This document shows, piece after piece, positions 1 through 6,806 of a stretch of DNA of 8,510 bases. How positions within the stretch are numbered: the first letter of the stretch is position 1; each line of letters begins with the position of its first letter. A program made the translations under genes and the position numbers. The DNA is from JAMCRM01 sp041685075 (GTDB lineage Bacteria > Acidobacteriota > Terriglobia > Bryobacterales > Bryobacteraceae), in NCBI GenBank assembly GCA_041685075.1, contig JAWLGN010000235.1:1-8510 (forward strand), given 5' to 3'. A model generated the notes under the pieces. The model was given only the letters and a program-made list of their open reading frames with translations, was not told the origin of the DNA and made no database searches.

Positions 1-1
1 C

Positions 2-2344
2 ATGGGGGTATGGCACCCCTCCACCAACTCCGGGGTAGTGCACTACGCCGACTGGGGCCAGGTGCCCGCCAAGAAGATCTGGTCCTGGGGCGCCGACGCC
101 CGCGGCCGCGAGTGGCGCGACGTGCTCTCCGACAACAACAGCGCCTACGTCGAAGTGCAGGCCGGGCTGTTCCGCAACCAGGAGACCTTTGCCTTCCTGC
201 CGCCGCGGGAACTCCTGGACTTCACCGAGTACTGGATGCCGGTGCGCGATATCGGCGGCTTCTCGCGCGCCAATCTCGATGGCATCGTCCACCTCGAGCG
301 CAGCGGAGAGGCGTTGCGCGTCGGGCTGAACGTCACCCGTACGATCGCCGGCGTGGTCCGGATCCGCGCCGGAGAACGCGTGGTGGCGGAGGAGCGCGTC
401 CAGCTTACTCCCCGCGACGCGTGGAAGAAAACCGTGCCCGGCGCCCCCGCGCCCGCCACTTTCGAGCTGGTCGAAAACAACCGCGTCGTGCTGGCCCACA
501 CCGAGGGCGTCTACGATTTCGACGATCCCTCGACAATCAAGACCGGCCCGCAGGAAGCCCGGCGCTTCCCGCCGCCCGAGGAGCGCAGCGACGGCGATTT
601 CTTCGCCCTCGGGACCGACCAGGAACTCAACGGTAACCTGCCCGCCGCCTGGGCTACCTACAGCGACGGCCTGCGCCGATTCCCACGCAGCTTCGAGTTG
701 AACCGTGCCGCCGGACGGCTGGCCGTCACGTTCAACCGATGGGAAGAGGCCCTGCCGCTGCTGCTGGCTGCGCAGCGCATGGTGAGCAACGACCCCGAGA
801 CCCACTACTACCTGGGCATCGCCTACAACGCCCTCGGCGAAACCCGCAAGGCCCGTGGAGAGTGGCAGAAGGCGCGCCTCTATCGTGCCCAGCGCCCCGC
901 CGCCATGCTGCAACTGGCGCGCCTGGCCGCGCGCGAGGGCGACCGCCAAGCCGCCCTCGACGGAATTCGCGAACTGCTGGGCGAGTTCCCCAAAGACCTG
1001 CGCGCGGGCGGCATGGAAGTGGCGCTGCTGCGCCATGCCGGCCGCTCGAGCGATGTGCAGACGCGGCTGAAGTACTGGCTGGCGCTCGACCCCGCCTCCA
1101 ACATGCTGCGCTACGAGCGTGTCAAATCCGGCGCCGCCGACGAGGCCCTCTGGAAGCACCTGGCCGCCGACCCCGAGCGCGTCATCGAGATCGCCACCGA
1201 CTACATGGAACTGGCGCTCTGGGAAGACGCCGTCGAACTGCTGGCCCGCGAATATCCCGAAATCGACCCCGCCACCGCCGAGCCGGGCACGCCCCTGCCC
1301 CAGAACTATCCGCTGGTGGCCTACTACCGCGGCTACTGCCGCGAGCGCATGGGGCAGTCCGGACGCGCCGACTTCGAGCGCGCCTCCAAGATGTCCACCC
1401 GCTGGGTCTTCCCCCACCGCCCCGGCACCTTCGCGGTATTGCGCAAGGCCGCGGAGGTCAACCCGAAGGACGCCATCGCGCGTTACCTGCTCGGCATGCT
1501 CTACCAGGCCGGCGGGCAGGTGGATAACGCGCTCCGGGAATGGGAGGCCGCGCGCGCCATCAACTCCAACATTCCCGTTCTGCACCGCAACCTGGCCCAG
1601 AGCTACCTGCTGCTGAAGAACCAGCCCGAACGCGCCGTCGAGATGTATCGCGAGGGACTGCGCGCAGACCCCACCAACCTGGAAGTCTATACCGGCCTCG
1701 ACCAGGCGCTCTCTCTGCTGGGGCGGCCCGCCGCCGAGCGCGCCGAGGCGCTGGCCCGCTATCCGGACAAGCCCAACATGCCCGCCAACCTGGTCTACGC
1801 CCTGGCCCTGGCGCTGGCCGAGGGTGGCCGCGCCGATGAAGCCGACAGGCTCTTCGAAGGCCGCTTCTTCCCGCGCGAGGAACACGGCCTGGATGCCCGC
1901 CAGGTGCGCCTCGAAGTGCAGTTGCGCAAGGCGCTGGACAACCGTACTGGAGCGGCGAAGCTCGCCGACCAGCCCTATGCCGGCAACGCCCGATTCCTGT
2001 ACTTCGCCGGTGAAGCCGAACACCGCGCCGGCAACTCCGATGCCGCGCGCCAGCTCTGGCAGCGGGCGCTCAAGCTGGGGAGGCGCGGCGCCGACCTGAC
2101 GTTCGCATACAAGGCCGCCCAGCGGCTCGGCCAGGATACCTCCGAACTTCGCCGGCGCATCCGCCAGGCGCTCGACGGCATGGCCCGCCCCGGACGCAAC
2201 CGCGGCTCCTACTGGTACAACCGCGGCGTGCTCGAACAGACACTCGGCCTTCCCGGCGCCGCCGACAGCTTCCGCAACGCGCTGCTGGCACCGGATCGCA
2301 TGCTCTCGCACTACTACACCCGCACCGCCATGGCGGAGAAGTAA
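2..2344 (+). CDS. DUF5107 and TPR-repeat protein, C-terminal part (5' end outside window)
   Basis: The reading frame is open from the left edge and ends at TAA 2342-2344, giving 780 visible residues. Residues about 1-95 look like the end of a DUF5107 domain (galactose-mutarotase-like beta-sandwich), with HPSTNSGVVHYAD, KKIWSWG, YVEVQAGLF, and EYWMPVRDIGGF near residue 77. Residues about 96-195 are probably another beta-rich segment. From about 200 to the end the protein is helical with tandem TPR-like units, clearest near 267-294 (HYYLGIAYNALGETRKA), 491-520 (IARYLLGMLYQAGG) and 527-553 (LHRNLAQSYLLLK). The ATG at position 2 is almost certainly internal, because the DUF5107 domain starts mid-domain. 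DUF5107-TPR proteins are widespread but functionally uncharacterised; the sugar-enzyme fold suggests, by inference only, a carbohydrate-related scaffold. No membrane segment is visible in this part. The downstream aminotransferase begins 94 bases later with no recognisable terminator between. Confidence 0.85.
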   Translation: MGVWHPSTNSGVVHYADWGQVPAKKIWSWGADARGREWRDVLSDNNSAYVEVQAGLFRNQETFAFLPPRELLDFTEYWMPVRDIGGFSRANLDGIVHLERSGEALRVGLNVTRTIAGVVRIRAGERVVAEERVQLTPRDAWKKTVPGAPAPATFELVENNRVVLAHTEGVYDFDDPSTIKTGPQEARRFPPPEERSDGDFFALGTDQELNGNLPAAWATYSDGLRRFPRSFELNRAAGRLAVTFNRWEEALPLLLAAQRMVSNDPETHYYLGIAYNALGETRKARGEWQKARLYRAQRPAAMLQLARLAAREGDRQAALDGIRELLGEFPKDLRAGGMEVALLRHAGRSSDVQTRLKYWLALDPASNMLRYERVKSGAADEALWKHLAADPERVIEIATDYMELALWEDAVELLAREYPEIDPATAEPGTPLPQNYPLVAYYRGYCRERMGQSGRADFERASKMSTRWVFPHRPGTFAVLRKAAEVNPKDAIARYLLGMLYQAGGQVDNALREWEAARAINSNIPVLHRNLAQSYLLLKNQPERAVEMYREGLRADPTNLEVYTGLDQALSLLGRPAAERAEALARYPDKPNMPANLVYALALALAEGGRADEADRLFEGRFFPREEHGLDARQVRLEVQLRKALDNRTGAAKLADQPYAGNARFLYFAGEAEHRAGNSDAARQLWQRALKLGRRGADLTFAYKAAQRLGQDTSELRRRIRQALDGMARPGRNRGSYWYNRGVLEQTLGLPGAADSFRNALLAPDRMLSHYYTRTAMAEK

Positions 2345-2438
2345 CGCTCCGGCACATTTCGTCCAGCATGTTGGATAGGGGCGTCCGCGGCGTCGCCGCC
2401 CGAGTGCGCCGCACGCTAGACTGCCCCTCAGAGCCATC

Positions 2439-3785
2439 ATGCATAACGGGAGATCCCTCGAGATCCTGAACCGGAACCGCCAGTTCATCCCGGGGGGAGT
2501 CGTATCGGTGAACCGGGCCGCGCAGCCGGAACTGGTCTTCACCCGCGCCTGCGGTGCGTACATGTGGGACGCCGAGGGAAACCGCTACGTCGATTACCAC
2601 GCCGCCTTCGCCGCCCATTTCCTGGGGCACAACGACCCGCAGGTGAACGAGGCCGTGCGGCGCGTCGTCGAAAGCGGCGCCAGCCTCTACGGCAGCGGCA
2701 CCACGGAACTGGAAGGACGCCTGGCCGAGCTGATCTGCCGCCACGTCCCGGCCGTCGAATCGGTACAGTTTCTCAACAGCGGCAGCGAGGCCACCTCGCA
2801 GGCCATCCGGCTGGCGCGCGCCGCCACCGGCCGCGACCACGTTGTCGTCATGCAGGGCGGCTACAACGGCTGGCACAACGACGTTTCCTGCAACCTGATG
2901 ACCCCGCTCGAGGTGCTGGGCCCGCGTCGCAGCCCCGGGGACTATCCGTACGATCCCTTGAGCGCCGGTATCCCGGAAGCTCACCAGGGCCTGGTGCACG
3001 CCGTCAATTTCAACGACCTCGCCTCGGTGGAATACTGCTGCAGCCGCTACGACGTGGCGGCCCTCATCACCGAGCCCATCCTGCAAAACATCGGCATCGT
3101 TCACCCGCAACCCGGGTACCTGGCCGGGCTGCGCGAGCTGGCCGACCGTCACGGCTTCGTTTTCATCCTGGACGAAGTGAAGACCGGCTTCCGGCACGCC
3201 CTTGGCGGATACGCCTCCCTGGCCGGAGTGCGGCCGGACCTGGCTGTCTACGGCAAGGCCATGGCCAACGGATACCCCATGGCCGCGCTGGGCGGCCGCC
3301 GTGACCTCATGGAGTACTTCGTACATCCGGATCCCAAAAAGCGGGTTCTGCTGGCCGGCACCTACAACGCCCACCCCATCCCCACGGCCGCAGCCATCGC
3401 CACCATCGAGCGGCTGCTCGCCGGCGATGGCGAAGTCCATCGCAAAGTCGAGTCGCTCGGCGCGCAGATGGAAGCCGGGCTGGAGGACATCCTGCGGGAG
3501 ACCGGCATCCCCGCCGTAGTGGCGCGCCAGGGCTCCGCCTTCTGCCCCTACTTCATGGACCACGCCCCTGTGGACTGGCACGACCTGGCCGCCCATCACG
3601 ACAGCCAACTGGACAACGCGCTGCGCCAGGAGTTGATCGCGCGCGGCGTCTACACCTTCCCGGTGCCCACCAAGCAGTACTCCATCTCCGCCGCCCACAC
3701 GGAGGACGACATCGAGTACACGCTGGAACGCTTCCAGGAAGCGCTCGAAACCGCCTGCCAGCAGGCCGCCGCCAGCCGCGCGTAG
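2439..3785 (+). CDS. Class III PLP-dependent aminotransferase, glutamate-1-semialdehyde aminomutase-like
   Basis: This 448-residue protein, about the usual length for fold-type I class III aminotransferases, transfers amino groups using pyridoxal phosphate in the cytoplasm. Visible landmarks are the phosphate-binding NSGSEA (113-118), GGYNGWHND (140-148), the cofactor-ring aspartate in LDEVKTGFR (Asp245), the probable Schiff-base lysine in YGKAMANGYP (Lys273), and AGTYNAHP (306-313). The overall pattern is closest to HemL. However, the HemL segments GGGLPVGAYGG and AGTLSGNP are replaced by ANGYPMAALGG and AGTYNAHP, and the usual YHG is YNG. I therefore do not assign hemL; the substrate is unknown and tetrapyrrole synthesis is only one possibility. 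The ATG at 2439 is preceded only by a weak GAG element. guaD follows 54 bases downstream on the same strand, so cotranscription is plausible. Confidence 0.88.
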   Translation: MHNGRSLEILNRNRQFIPGGVVSVNRAAQPELVFTRACGAYMWDAEGNRYVDYHAAFAAHFLGHNDPQVNEAVRRVVESGASLYGSGTTELEGRLAELICRHVPAVESVQFLNSGSEATSQAIRLARAATGRDHVVVMQGGYNGWHNDVSCNLMTPLEVLGPRRSPGDYPYDPLSAGIPEAHQGLVHAVNFNDLASVEYCCSRYDVAALITEPILQNIGIVHPQPGYLAGLRELADRHGFVFILDEVKTGFRHALGGYASLAGVRPDLAVYGKAMANGYPMAALGGRRDLMEYFVHPDPKKRVLLAGTYNAHPIPTAAAIATIERLLAGDGEVHRKVESLGAQMEAGLEDILRETGIPAVVARQGSAFCPYFMDHAPVDWHDLAAHHDSQLDNALRQELIARGVYTFPVPTKQYSISAAHTEDDIEYTLERFQEALETACQQAAASRA

Positions 3786-3839
3786 CGCGCCGAAGCCGCC
3801 GCGCTGAAACAAAGCCCTGGCCGCCGGCGTCATATCCAC

Positions 3840-4310
3840 GTGTCCACGAATCCGTTTATGCAGCGCGCCATCGACCTGGCGGTGGAGAACGCGCGCAGCG
3901 GCCGGGGCGGTCCCTTCGGCGCGCTGGTGGTGAAAGACGGAGCCATCCTGGCCGAGGGCGTCAACCTGGTGACTTCCAGCAACGACCCCACGGCGCACGC
4001 CGAAATCTGCGCCATCCGGGAAGCCTGCCGCGTGCTGGGCGATTTTCAATTGCGCGGCTGCGATATTTACACCAGCTCCGAGCCGTGCCCCATGTGCCTG
4101 GGCGCCATCTACTGGGCCCGCCCGGAGCGCGTCTACTGCGGCGCCACCGCGCGCGACGCCGCCGAAGCCGGTTTCGACGATTCCCTCATCTACGACCAGG
4201 CCGCCAGGCCCTGGGACCAGCGCCTCATCCCCATGTATCCGCTCATGCGCGAAGAGGCGCTCCGCCCCTTCCGCGAGTGGATGGCCAAGGCCGACAAAAT
4301 GCTCTATTAG
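3840..4310 (+). CDS. guaD: Guanine deaminase (GuaD, cytidine-deaminase fold)
   Basis: This 156-residue cytoplasmic enzyme would hydrolyse guanine to xanthine and ammonia, linking purine salvage to purine catabolism. It resembles the B. subtilis GuaD type along its whole length, and I recall that protein also being 156 residues. The zinc site is clear: TAHAE gives His53 and the proton-shuttling Glu55, and EPCPMC gives Cys83 and Cys86. Other family landmarks are GGPFGALVVKDG (23-34), SSNDPTAHAE (46-55), GAIYWARP (88-95), GFDDS with Asp114, and a C-terminal Tyr156. The last two are, as I recall, the guanine-recognition residues in the domain-swapped dimer. The start is GTG at 3840, chosen because the N-terminus then aligns with the family and no ATG, GTG or TTG was seen in frame in the 40 bases upstream. 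There is no obvious Shine-Dalgarno sequence. Related deaminases such as TadA are less likely given the GFDDS and C-terminal features. Confidence 0.9.
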   Translation: MSTNPFMQRAIDLAVENARSGRGGPFGALVVKDGAILAEGVNLVTSSNDPTAHAEICAIREACRVLGDFQLRGCDIYTSSEPCPMCLGAIYWARPERVYCGATARDAAEAGFDDSLIYDQAARPWDQRLIPMYPLMREEALRPFREWMAKADKMLY

Positions 4311-4312
4311 CG

Positions 4313-4326
4313 GCTTCGCGCGAAGC
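4313..4326. repeat. 14-base perfect palindrome between convergent guaD and argS
   Basis: GCTTCGCGCGAAGC is self-complementary and occupies most of the 15 bases between the guaD stop (TAG 4308-4310) and the argS stop (TAG on the minus strand, 4328-4326). It overlaps the final base of the argS stop codon. It could form a GC-rich hairpin in either transcript and limit read-through between the convergent genes. There is no T-tract on either side, so it does not qualify as a standard intrinsic terminator. Confidence 0.5.
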
Positions 4327-6278
4327 TACATGTACTCCGGCACTTCGATCCCCAGCACGTCCAGGGTGCGCTCGAGCTGCCTGCGGAAGAACTCCGTCAT
4401 CCACAGCAGGAAGACTTTCTTCTCGCGGTCCGGCTCGTGAATGATGGGGTACTGGTGGTAGAAGTTGTTGAAAGACTGCGCGAGCTGGAAGGCGTACTTG
4501 GCCACGTTGGCGGGCTCGCCCGCCGCTACCGCGCGGTCCAGGGCGCTTTCGGCTTTGGAAGCCGCCAGCAGCACCTGCCAGAAATCCTCCGCGCGTAACT
4601 GCCGCTCCAGGGCTTCAGCCGTCAACTCGCGCGCGAAATCGGGCACCTGCTCGCCGCGCTCCTCCAGCTTGCGCAGGATGTTGCGCGCGCGCACCGCGGC
4701 GTACTGCACGTAGGGGCCGGTTTCGCCCTCGAAGCTCAGGGCTTCCTGGAAATCGAAGGCGATCACCGAGTTGCGCGTGAACTTCAGCAGGAAATAGCGC
4801 AGCGCTCCCACGGCAATCCGGGTGGCCACCGCCCGGCGCTCCTCTGCCGGCGCCTCCGGATGCCGCGACTCCACCTCCTCCAGCGCCTTCGCGACCAGGG
4901 TGTCGATCAAATCATCGGCCTTCACCCCCAGGCCCTTGCGTCCGGAGACCTCCACGTAGGGCCGCTTGCGGTCTTCCTCGGAGAGCGGGATGCCCAGCTC
5001 CGCGCAGCAGCGCGGCGAAAGCGCCACCATCTCGTAGGAGAAGTGCACGCTCTGGTTGGCTTGCTCCTCGAAGCCCAGCGCCCGCAGGCCCGCCGCCACC
5101 ACGTCCTGCAAGTAGGACTGCCGCGCGTCGATCACGTTATAAACGCGCGTGCCGCGGCCGAACTGCGGAACCTCGCCTTCGCTCCATGGCGTCCCGGAGG
5201 TGACCCACAGGATGCGCCCGTCCGCGTAGCGCTTCAGCGGCCGGTAGTAGAAATCCTTCCCCAGCAGCCCGAACTTCCAGAGCTGGTAGGCGATGTCCTT
5301 GCCCACGTAAGTGACGGTGCCGTTCGAGCGCACGATCACCTTGCTGTCTTCCGCATCGCCGCTCTCGCTGAAGGCCGCCGCGGGCATCACCCAGCAGCCG
5401 GCGTTCTTGCCCTCGGTCTCGAGATAGATGGCCTTGCGCTCCTTCAGCAGCTCGAAGGCCGAGGCCCAGAACTGGAGGTGCAGGATCTCGCTCTCGCGCG
5501 GCAGCACGTCGTACTCCACCCCCAGCCGCAGCATGGTGGCGAGATGCGCTTCCACGATGGCGTCCGCCACTACGTGCGCCAGCTCGGCTTCGGCGCCGGC
5601 GCCCGATTCAATCGCGTGCAGCGCCTCGGCGCGCCATGCCAGCGAGGTGGGGTCCTGCTGGTAATGCGCCGAGGTGCGGGCGTAGAGGTCCCAGCAGTAG
5701 TAATCGAAGCGCACCGCGGGGTCGGCGATCAGCCGCCGGACGTCATCGGCCGTCTTCCGCTCCAGGTGATGAAACCCCACCACCACGTCGGCCACCTGCA
5801 CGCCCGTGTTGTCGATGTAGTTCTGCACCTCCACGGTGTAGCCGCGCGCCCGCAGCATCCGGACGAAAGTGTCGCCCAGCGCCGCGTTGCGCAGGTGCCC
5901 TATGTGCGCCGCCTTGTTGGGGTTGATGTTGGTGTGCTCGACGATGATCTTCTCGCCCGCGCGCGGCGGCTCCGCGGGCGGCTCCAGCAGCCCCATCCCG
6001 TAAGCGCCGCGGTCGAAGCGCAGGTTGATGTAGCCGTTGCCCGCAATCTCCATGGCCGCCACGCCTGGAATGCGGCCGATGCCTTCCACCAGCTCGGCGG
6101 CGATCTTTCGCGGCGCCTGCCGGAGCTGCCGCGCCAGTTGAAACGCCGCGGGAACCGCCAGGTCGCCAAACTCGGCCTGCCGCGGCTGTTCGAGCGCTAC
6201 CGGAACGTCCAGCCCGAACTGCGCCTGAATCTGCGCACGAAATGCGTCTTGAACTTGTTTTTCTAGTAGATGGAACAC
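4326..6278 (-). CDS. argS: Arginyl-tRNA synthetase
   Basis: This class Ia synthetase, 650 residues, attaches arginine to its tRNA in the cytoplasm. The N-terminal tRNA-contacting domain covers roughly residues 1-90. The catalytic core follows with EHTNINPNKAAHIGHLRN, where HIGH is residues 125-128, then NYIDNTGVQVAD (153-164) and RSNGTVTYVGKDIAYQLWKF (317-336). The KMSK-equivalent loop is the divergent VSGRKGLGVKADDLID (444-459). Lys122 lies three residues before HIGH, the position of the lysine thought to compensate in ArgS enzymes without a canonical KMSK. EGETGPYVQYAAVRARNIL (517-535) begins the C-terminal DALR anticodon-binding helical domain, which ends in LGIEVPEYM. The length exceeds the E. 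coli enzyme (577), mainly through insertions in the catalytic region. The start is GTG at 6278, with no strong ribosome binding site and a TATACT box nine bases upstream. The DUF2061 gene lies 22 bases upstream on the same strand, and guaD converges at the 3' end. Confidence 0.96.
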   Translation of the reverse strand: MFHLLEKQVQDAFRAQIQAQFGLDVPVALEQPRQAEFGDLAVPAAFQLARQLRQAPRKIAAELVEGIGRIPGVAAMEIAGNGYINLRFDRGAYGMGLLEPPAEPPRAGEKIIVEHTNINPNKAAHIGHLRNAALGDTFVRMLRARGYTVEVQNYIDNTGVQVADVVVGFHHLERKTADDVRRLIADPAVRFDYYCWDLYARTSAHYQQDPTSLAWRAEALHAIESGAGAEAELAHVVADAIVEAHLATMLRLGVEYDVLPRESEILHLQFWASAFELLKERKAIYLETEGKNAGCWVMPAAAFSESGDAEDSKVIVRSNGTVTYVGKDIAYQLWKFGLLGKDFYYRPLKRYADGRILWVTSGTPWSEGEVPQFGRGTRVYNVIDARQSYLQDVVAAGLRALGFEEQANQSVHFSYEMVALSPRCCAELGIPLSEEDRKRPYVEVSGRKGLGVKADDLIDTLVAKALEEVESRHPEAPAEERRAVATRIAVGALRYFLLKFTRNSVIAFDFQEALSFEGETGPYVQYAAVRARNILRKLEERGEQVPDFARELTAEALERQLRAEDFWQVLLAASKAESALDRAVAAGEPANVAKYAFQLAQSFNNFYHQYPIIHEPDREKKVFLLWMTEFFRRQLERTLDVLGIEVPEYM

Positions 6279-6287
6279 GAAATCTCA

Positions 6288-6293
6288 AGTATA
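6288..6293 (-). promoter_or_regulatory. Possible -10 box (TATACT) just before argS
   Basis: On the minus strand TATACT is followed by nine bases and then the argS GTG, the same spacing as the TATAAT box before DUF2061. A start site about seven bases beyond the box would leave a leader of roughly three bases. No convincing -35 hexamer is visible, because the upstream sequence is the 3' end of the DUF2061 gene, so this may be chance. Confidence 0.3.
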
Positions 6294-6300
6294 GCGCGCG

Positions 6301-6522
6301 TCAGATTTCGTATTCCGGCGGCTTCCCGCGCCCGAAGTTGATGCGGGCCCAGACCCGCTCGTGCAGGAAGTACAGCCACAGCTTGATCACCAGGTCCACC
6401 CCGCCGGCCCCCAAAGAAAGCGCCGCCTTGCCGCTCACCGCGAAACACAGCAAGGCCGTGATACCGGATCCGAGGATGCGGTAACTGATGGTCTTGGCAA
6501 TGCTCCGGGCGTGGGTCTCCAT
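6301..6522 (-). CDS. Small DUF2061 family membrane protein
   Basis: Starting at ATG 6522 this encodes 73 residues in the DUF2061 pattern: an N-terminal METHARSIAKTISYRILGS, then two hydrophobic segments (about 15-31 and 36-53), then LHERVWARINFGR near the C-terminus. The family is a predicted two-helix inner-membrane protein of unknown function. Earlier in-frame starts at 6567 and 6546 would lengthen it to 88 or 81 residues. I reject them because the extra residues lie across the TATAAT box and the family begins at METHARS. No Shine-Dalgarno sequence is present, which fits a leaderless message. argS follows 22 bases downstream, so the two may form an operon, although the short gap could also hold a separate argS promoter. 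A functional link between them is not established. Confidence 0.85.
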   Translation of the reverse strand: METHARSIAKTISYRILGSGITALLCFAVSGKAALSLGAGGVDLVIKLWLYFLHERVWARINFGRGKPPEYEI

Positions 6523-6531
6523 ATGCAGGTC

Positions 6532-6558
6532 ATTATACACCGCCATCTTGATTGACAA
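6532..6558 (-). promoter_or_regulatory. Candidate sigma70-type promoter for DUF2061 (and argS), near-leaderless
   Basis: On the minus strand a perfect TATAAT (6537-6532) is preceded, after a 15-base spacer, by TTGTCA (6558-6553), one mismatch from TTGACA. The spacer is shorter than the optimal 17. The box is nine bases before the DUF2061 ATG at 6522, so transcription would begin about three bases before the start codon and leave no room for a ribosome binding site. A perfect TATAAT is notable in such GC-rich DNA. Confidence 0.55.
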
Positions 6559-6779
6559 TAGACACAAAGCCCTCCGCGACGCCCATCCTGCCGCTCGCCC
6601 AGCACGAGCGGCGCGAGATGAGTCTGGAGGTACGCGCTGCCGGAGACCCCATGGCGCTGGCGGCGGCCATCCACGGGGAAATCCGCGCGCTCGCTCCCGC
6701 CATGCCGGCGCCGGAGTGCACCACGCTCGAAAACATACGCGAACGGAGCCTGTCGCAGGAGCGCCTGGTCGGCGAGTGA
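6552..6779 (+). pseudogene. Remnant of an ADOP/MacB-like ABC transporter permease
   Basis: The frame reads ILPLAQHERREMSLEVRAAG, then DPMALAAAIHGEIRALAP, then LENIRERSLSQERLVGE. This matches the extracytoplasmic (MacB periplasmic core) segment just before a C-terminal FtsX transmembrane block in the large permeases common in Acidobacteriota, where the typical text is YLPLAQ, MTLHVRTAGDP, VRREVRALDP, TLEEQ and ERLLA. Only about 60 residues remain of a protein normally around 800. The frame is closed by TGA at 6549-6551 just before the fragment and TGA at 6777-6779 where the family would enter a membrane helix. I saw no continuation in other frames on either side. The only start is a TTG inside the divergent promoter region, with no ribosome binding site, so a functional peptide is unlikely. 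The assignment rests on recalled family consensus. Confidence 0.7.
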
Positions 6780-6806
6780 GCCGCGACAGCGTCAGGCCCC
6801 GCGGCC

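Noticed and set aside
2345..2438. Intergenic region before the aminotransferase, searched for a promoter or terminator
   Set aside because: TTGGAT and TAGACT elements are present but about 40 bases apart, and the GC-rich inverted repeats are short with no T-tract; nothing is supportable.
2070..4049. 659-codon open frame on the minus strand antisense to the aminotransferase gene
   Set aside because: It runs through the well-supported aminotransferase and guaD genes and its translation is low-complexity Gly/Ala/Val/His-rich with no recognisable domain, as expected from GC-rich codon bias.
4860..6266. 468-codon open frame on the plus strand antisense to argS
   Set aside because: argS is certain on the other strand, and this translation is Arg/His/Leu-rich without any family pattern; it is a shadow frame.
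6780..6805. Inverted repeat GCCGCG...CGCGGC after the DUF2007-like stop, considered as a terminator
   Set aside because: The stem is only six base pairs with a 14-base loop and no T-tract; such pairings are common by chance at this GC content.
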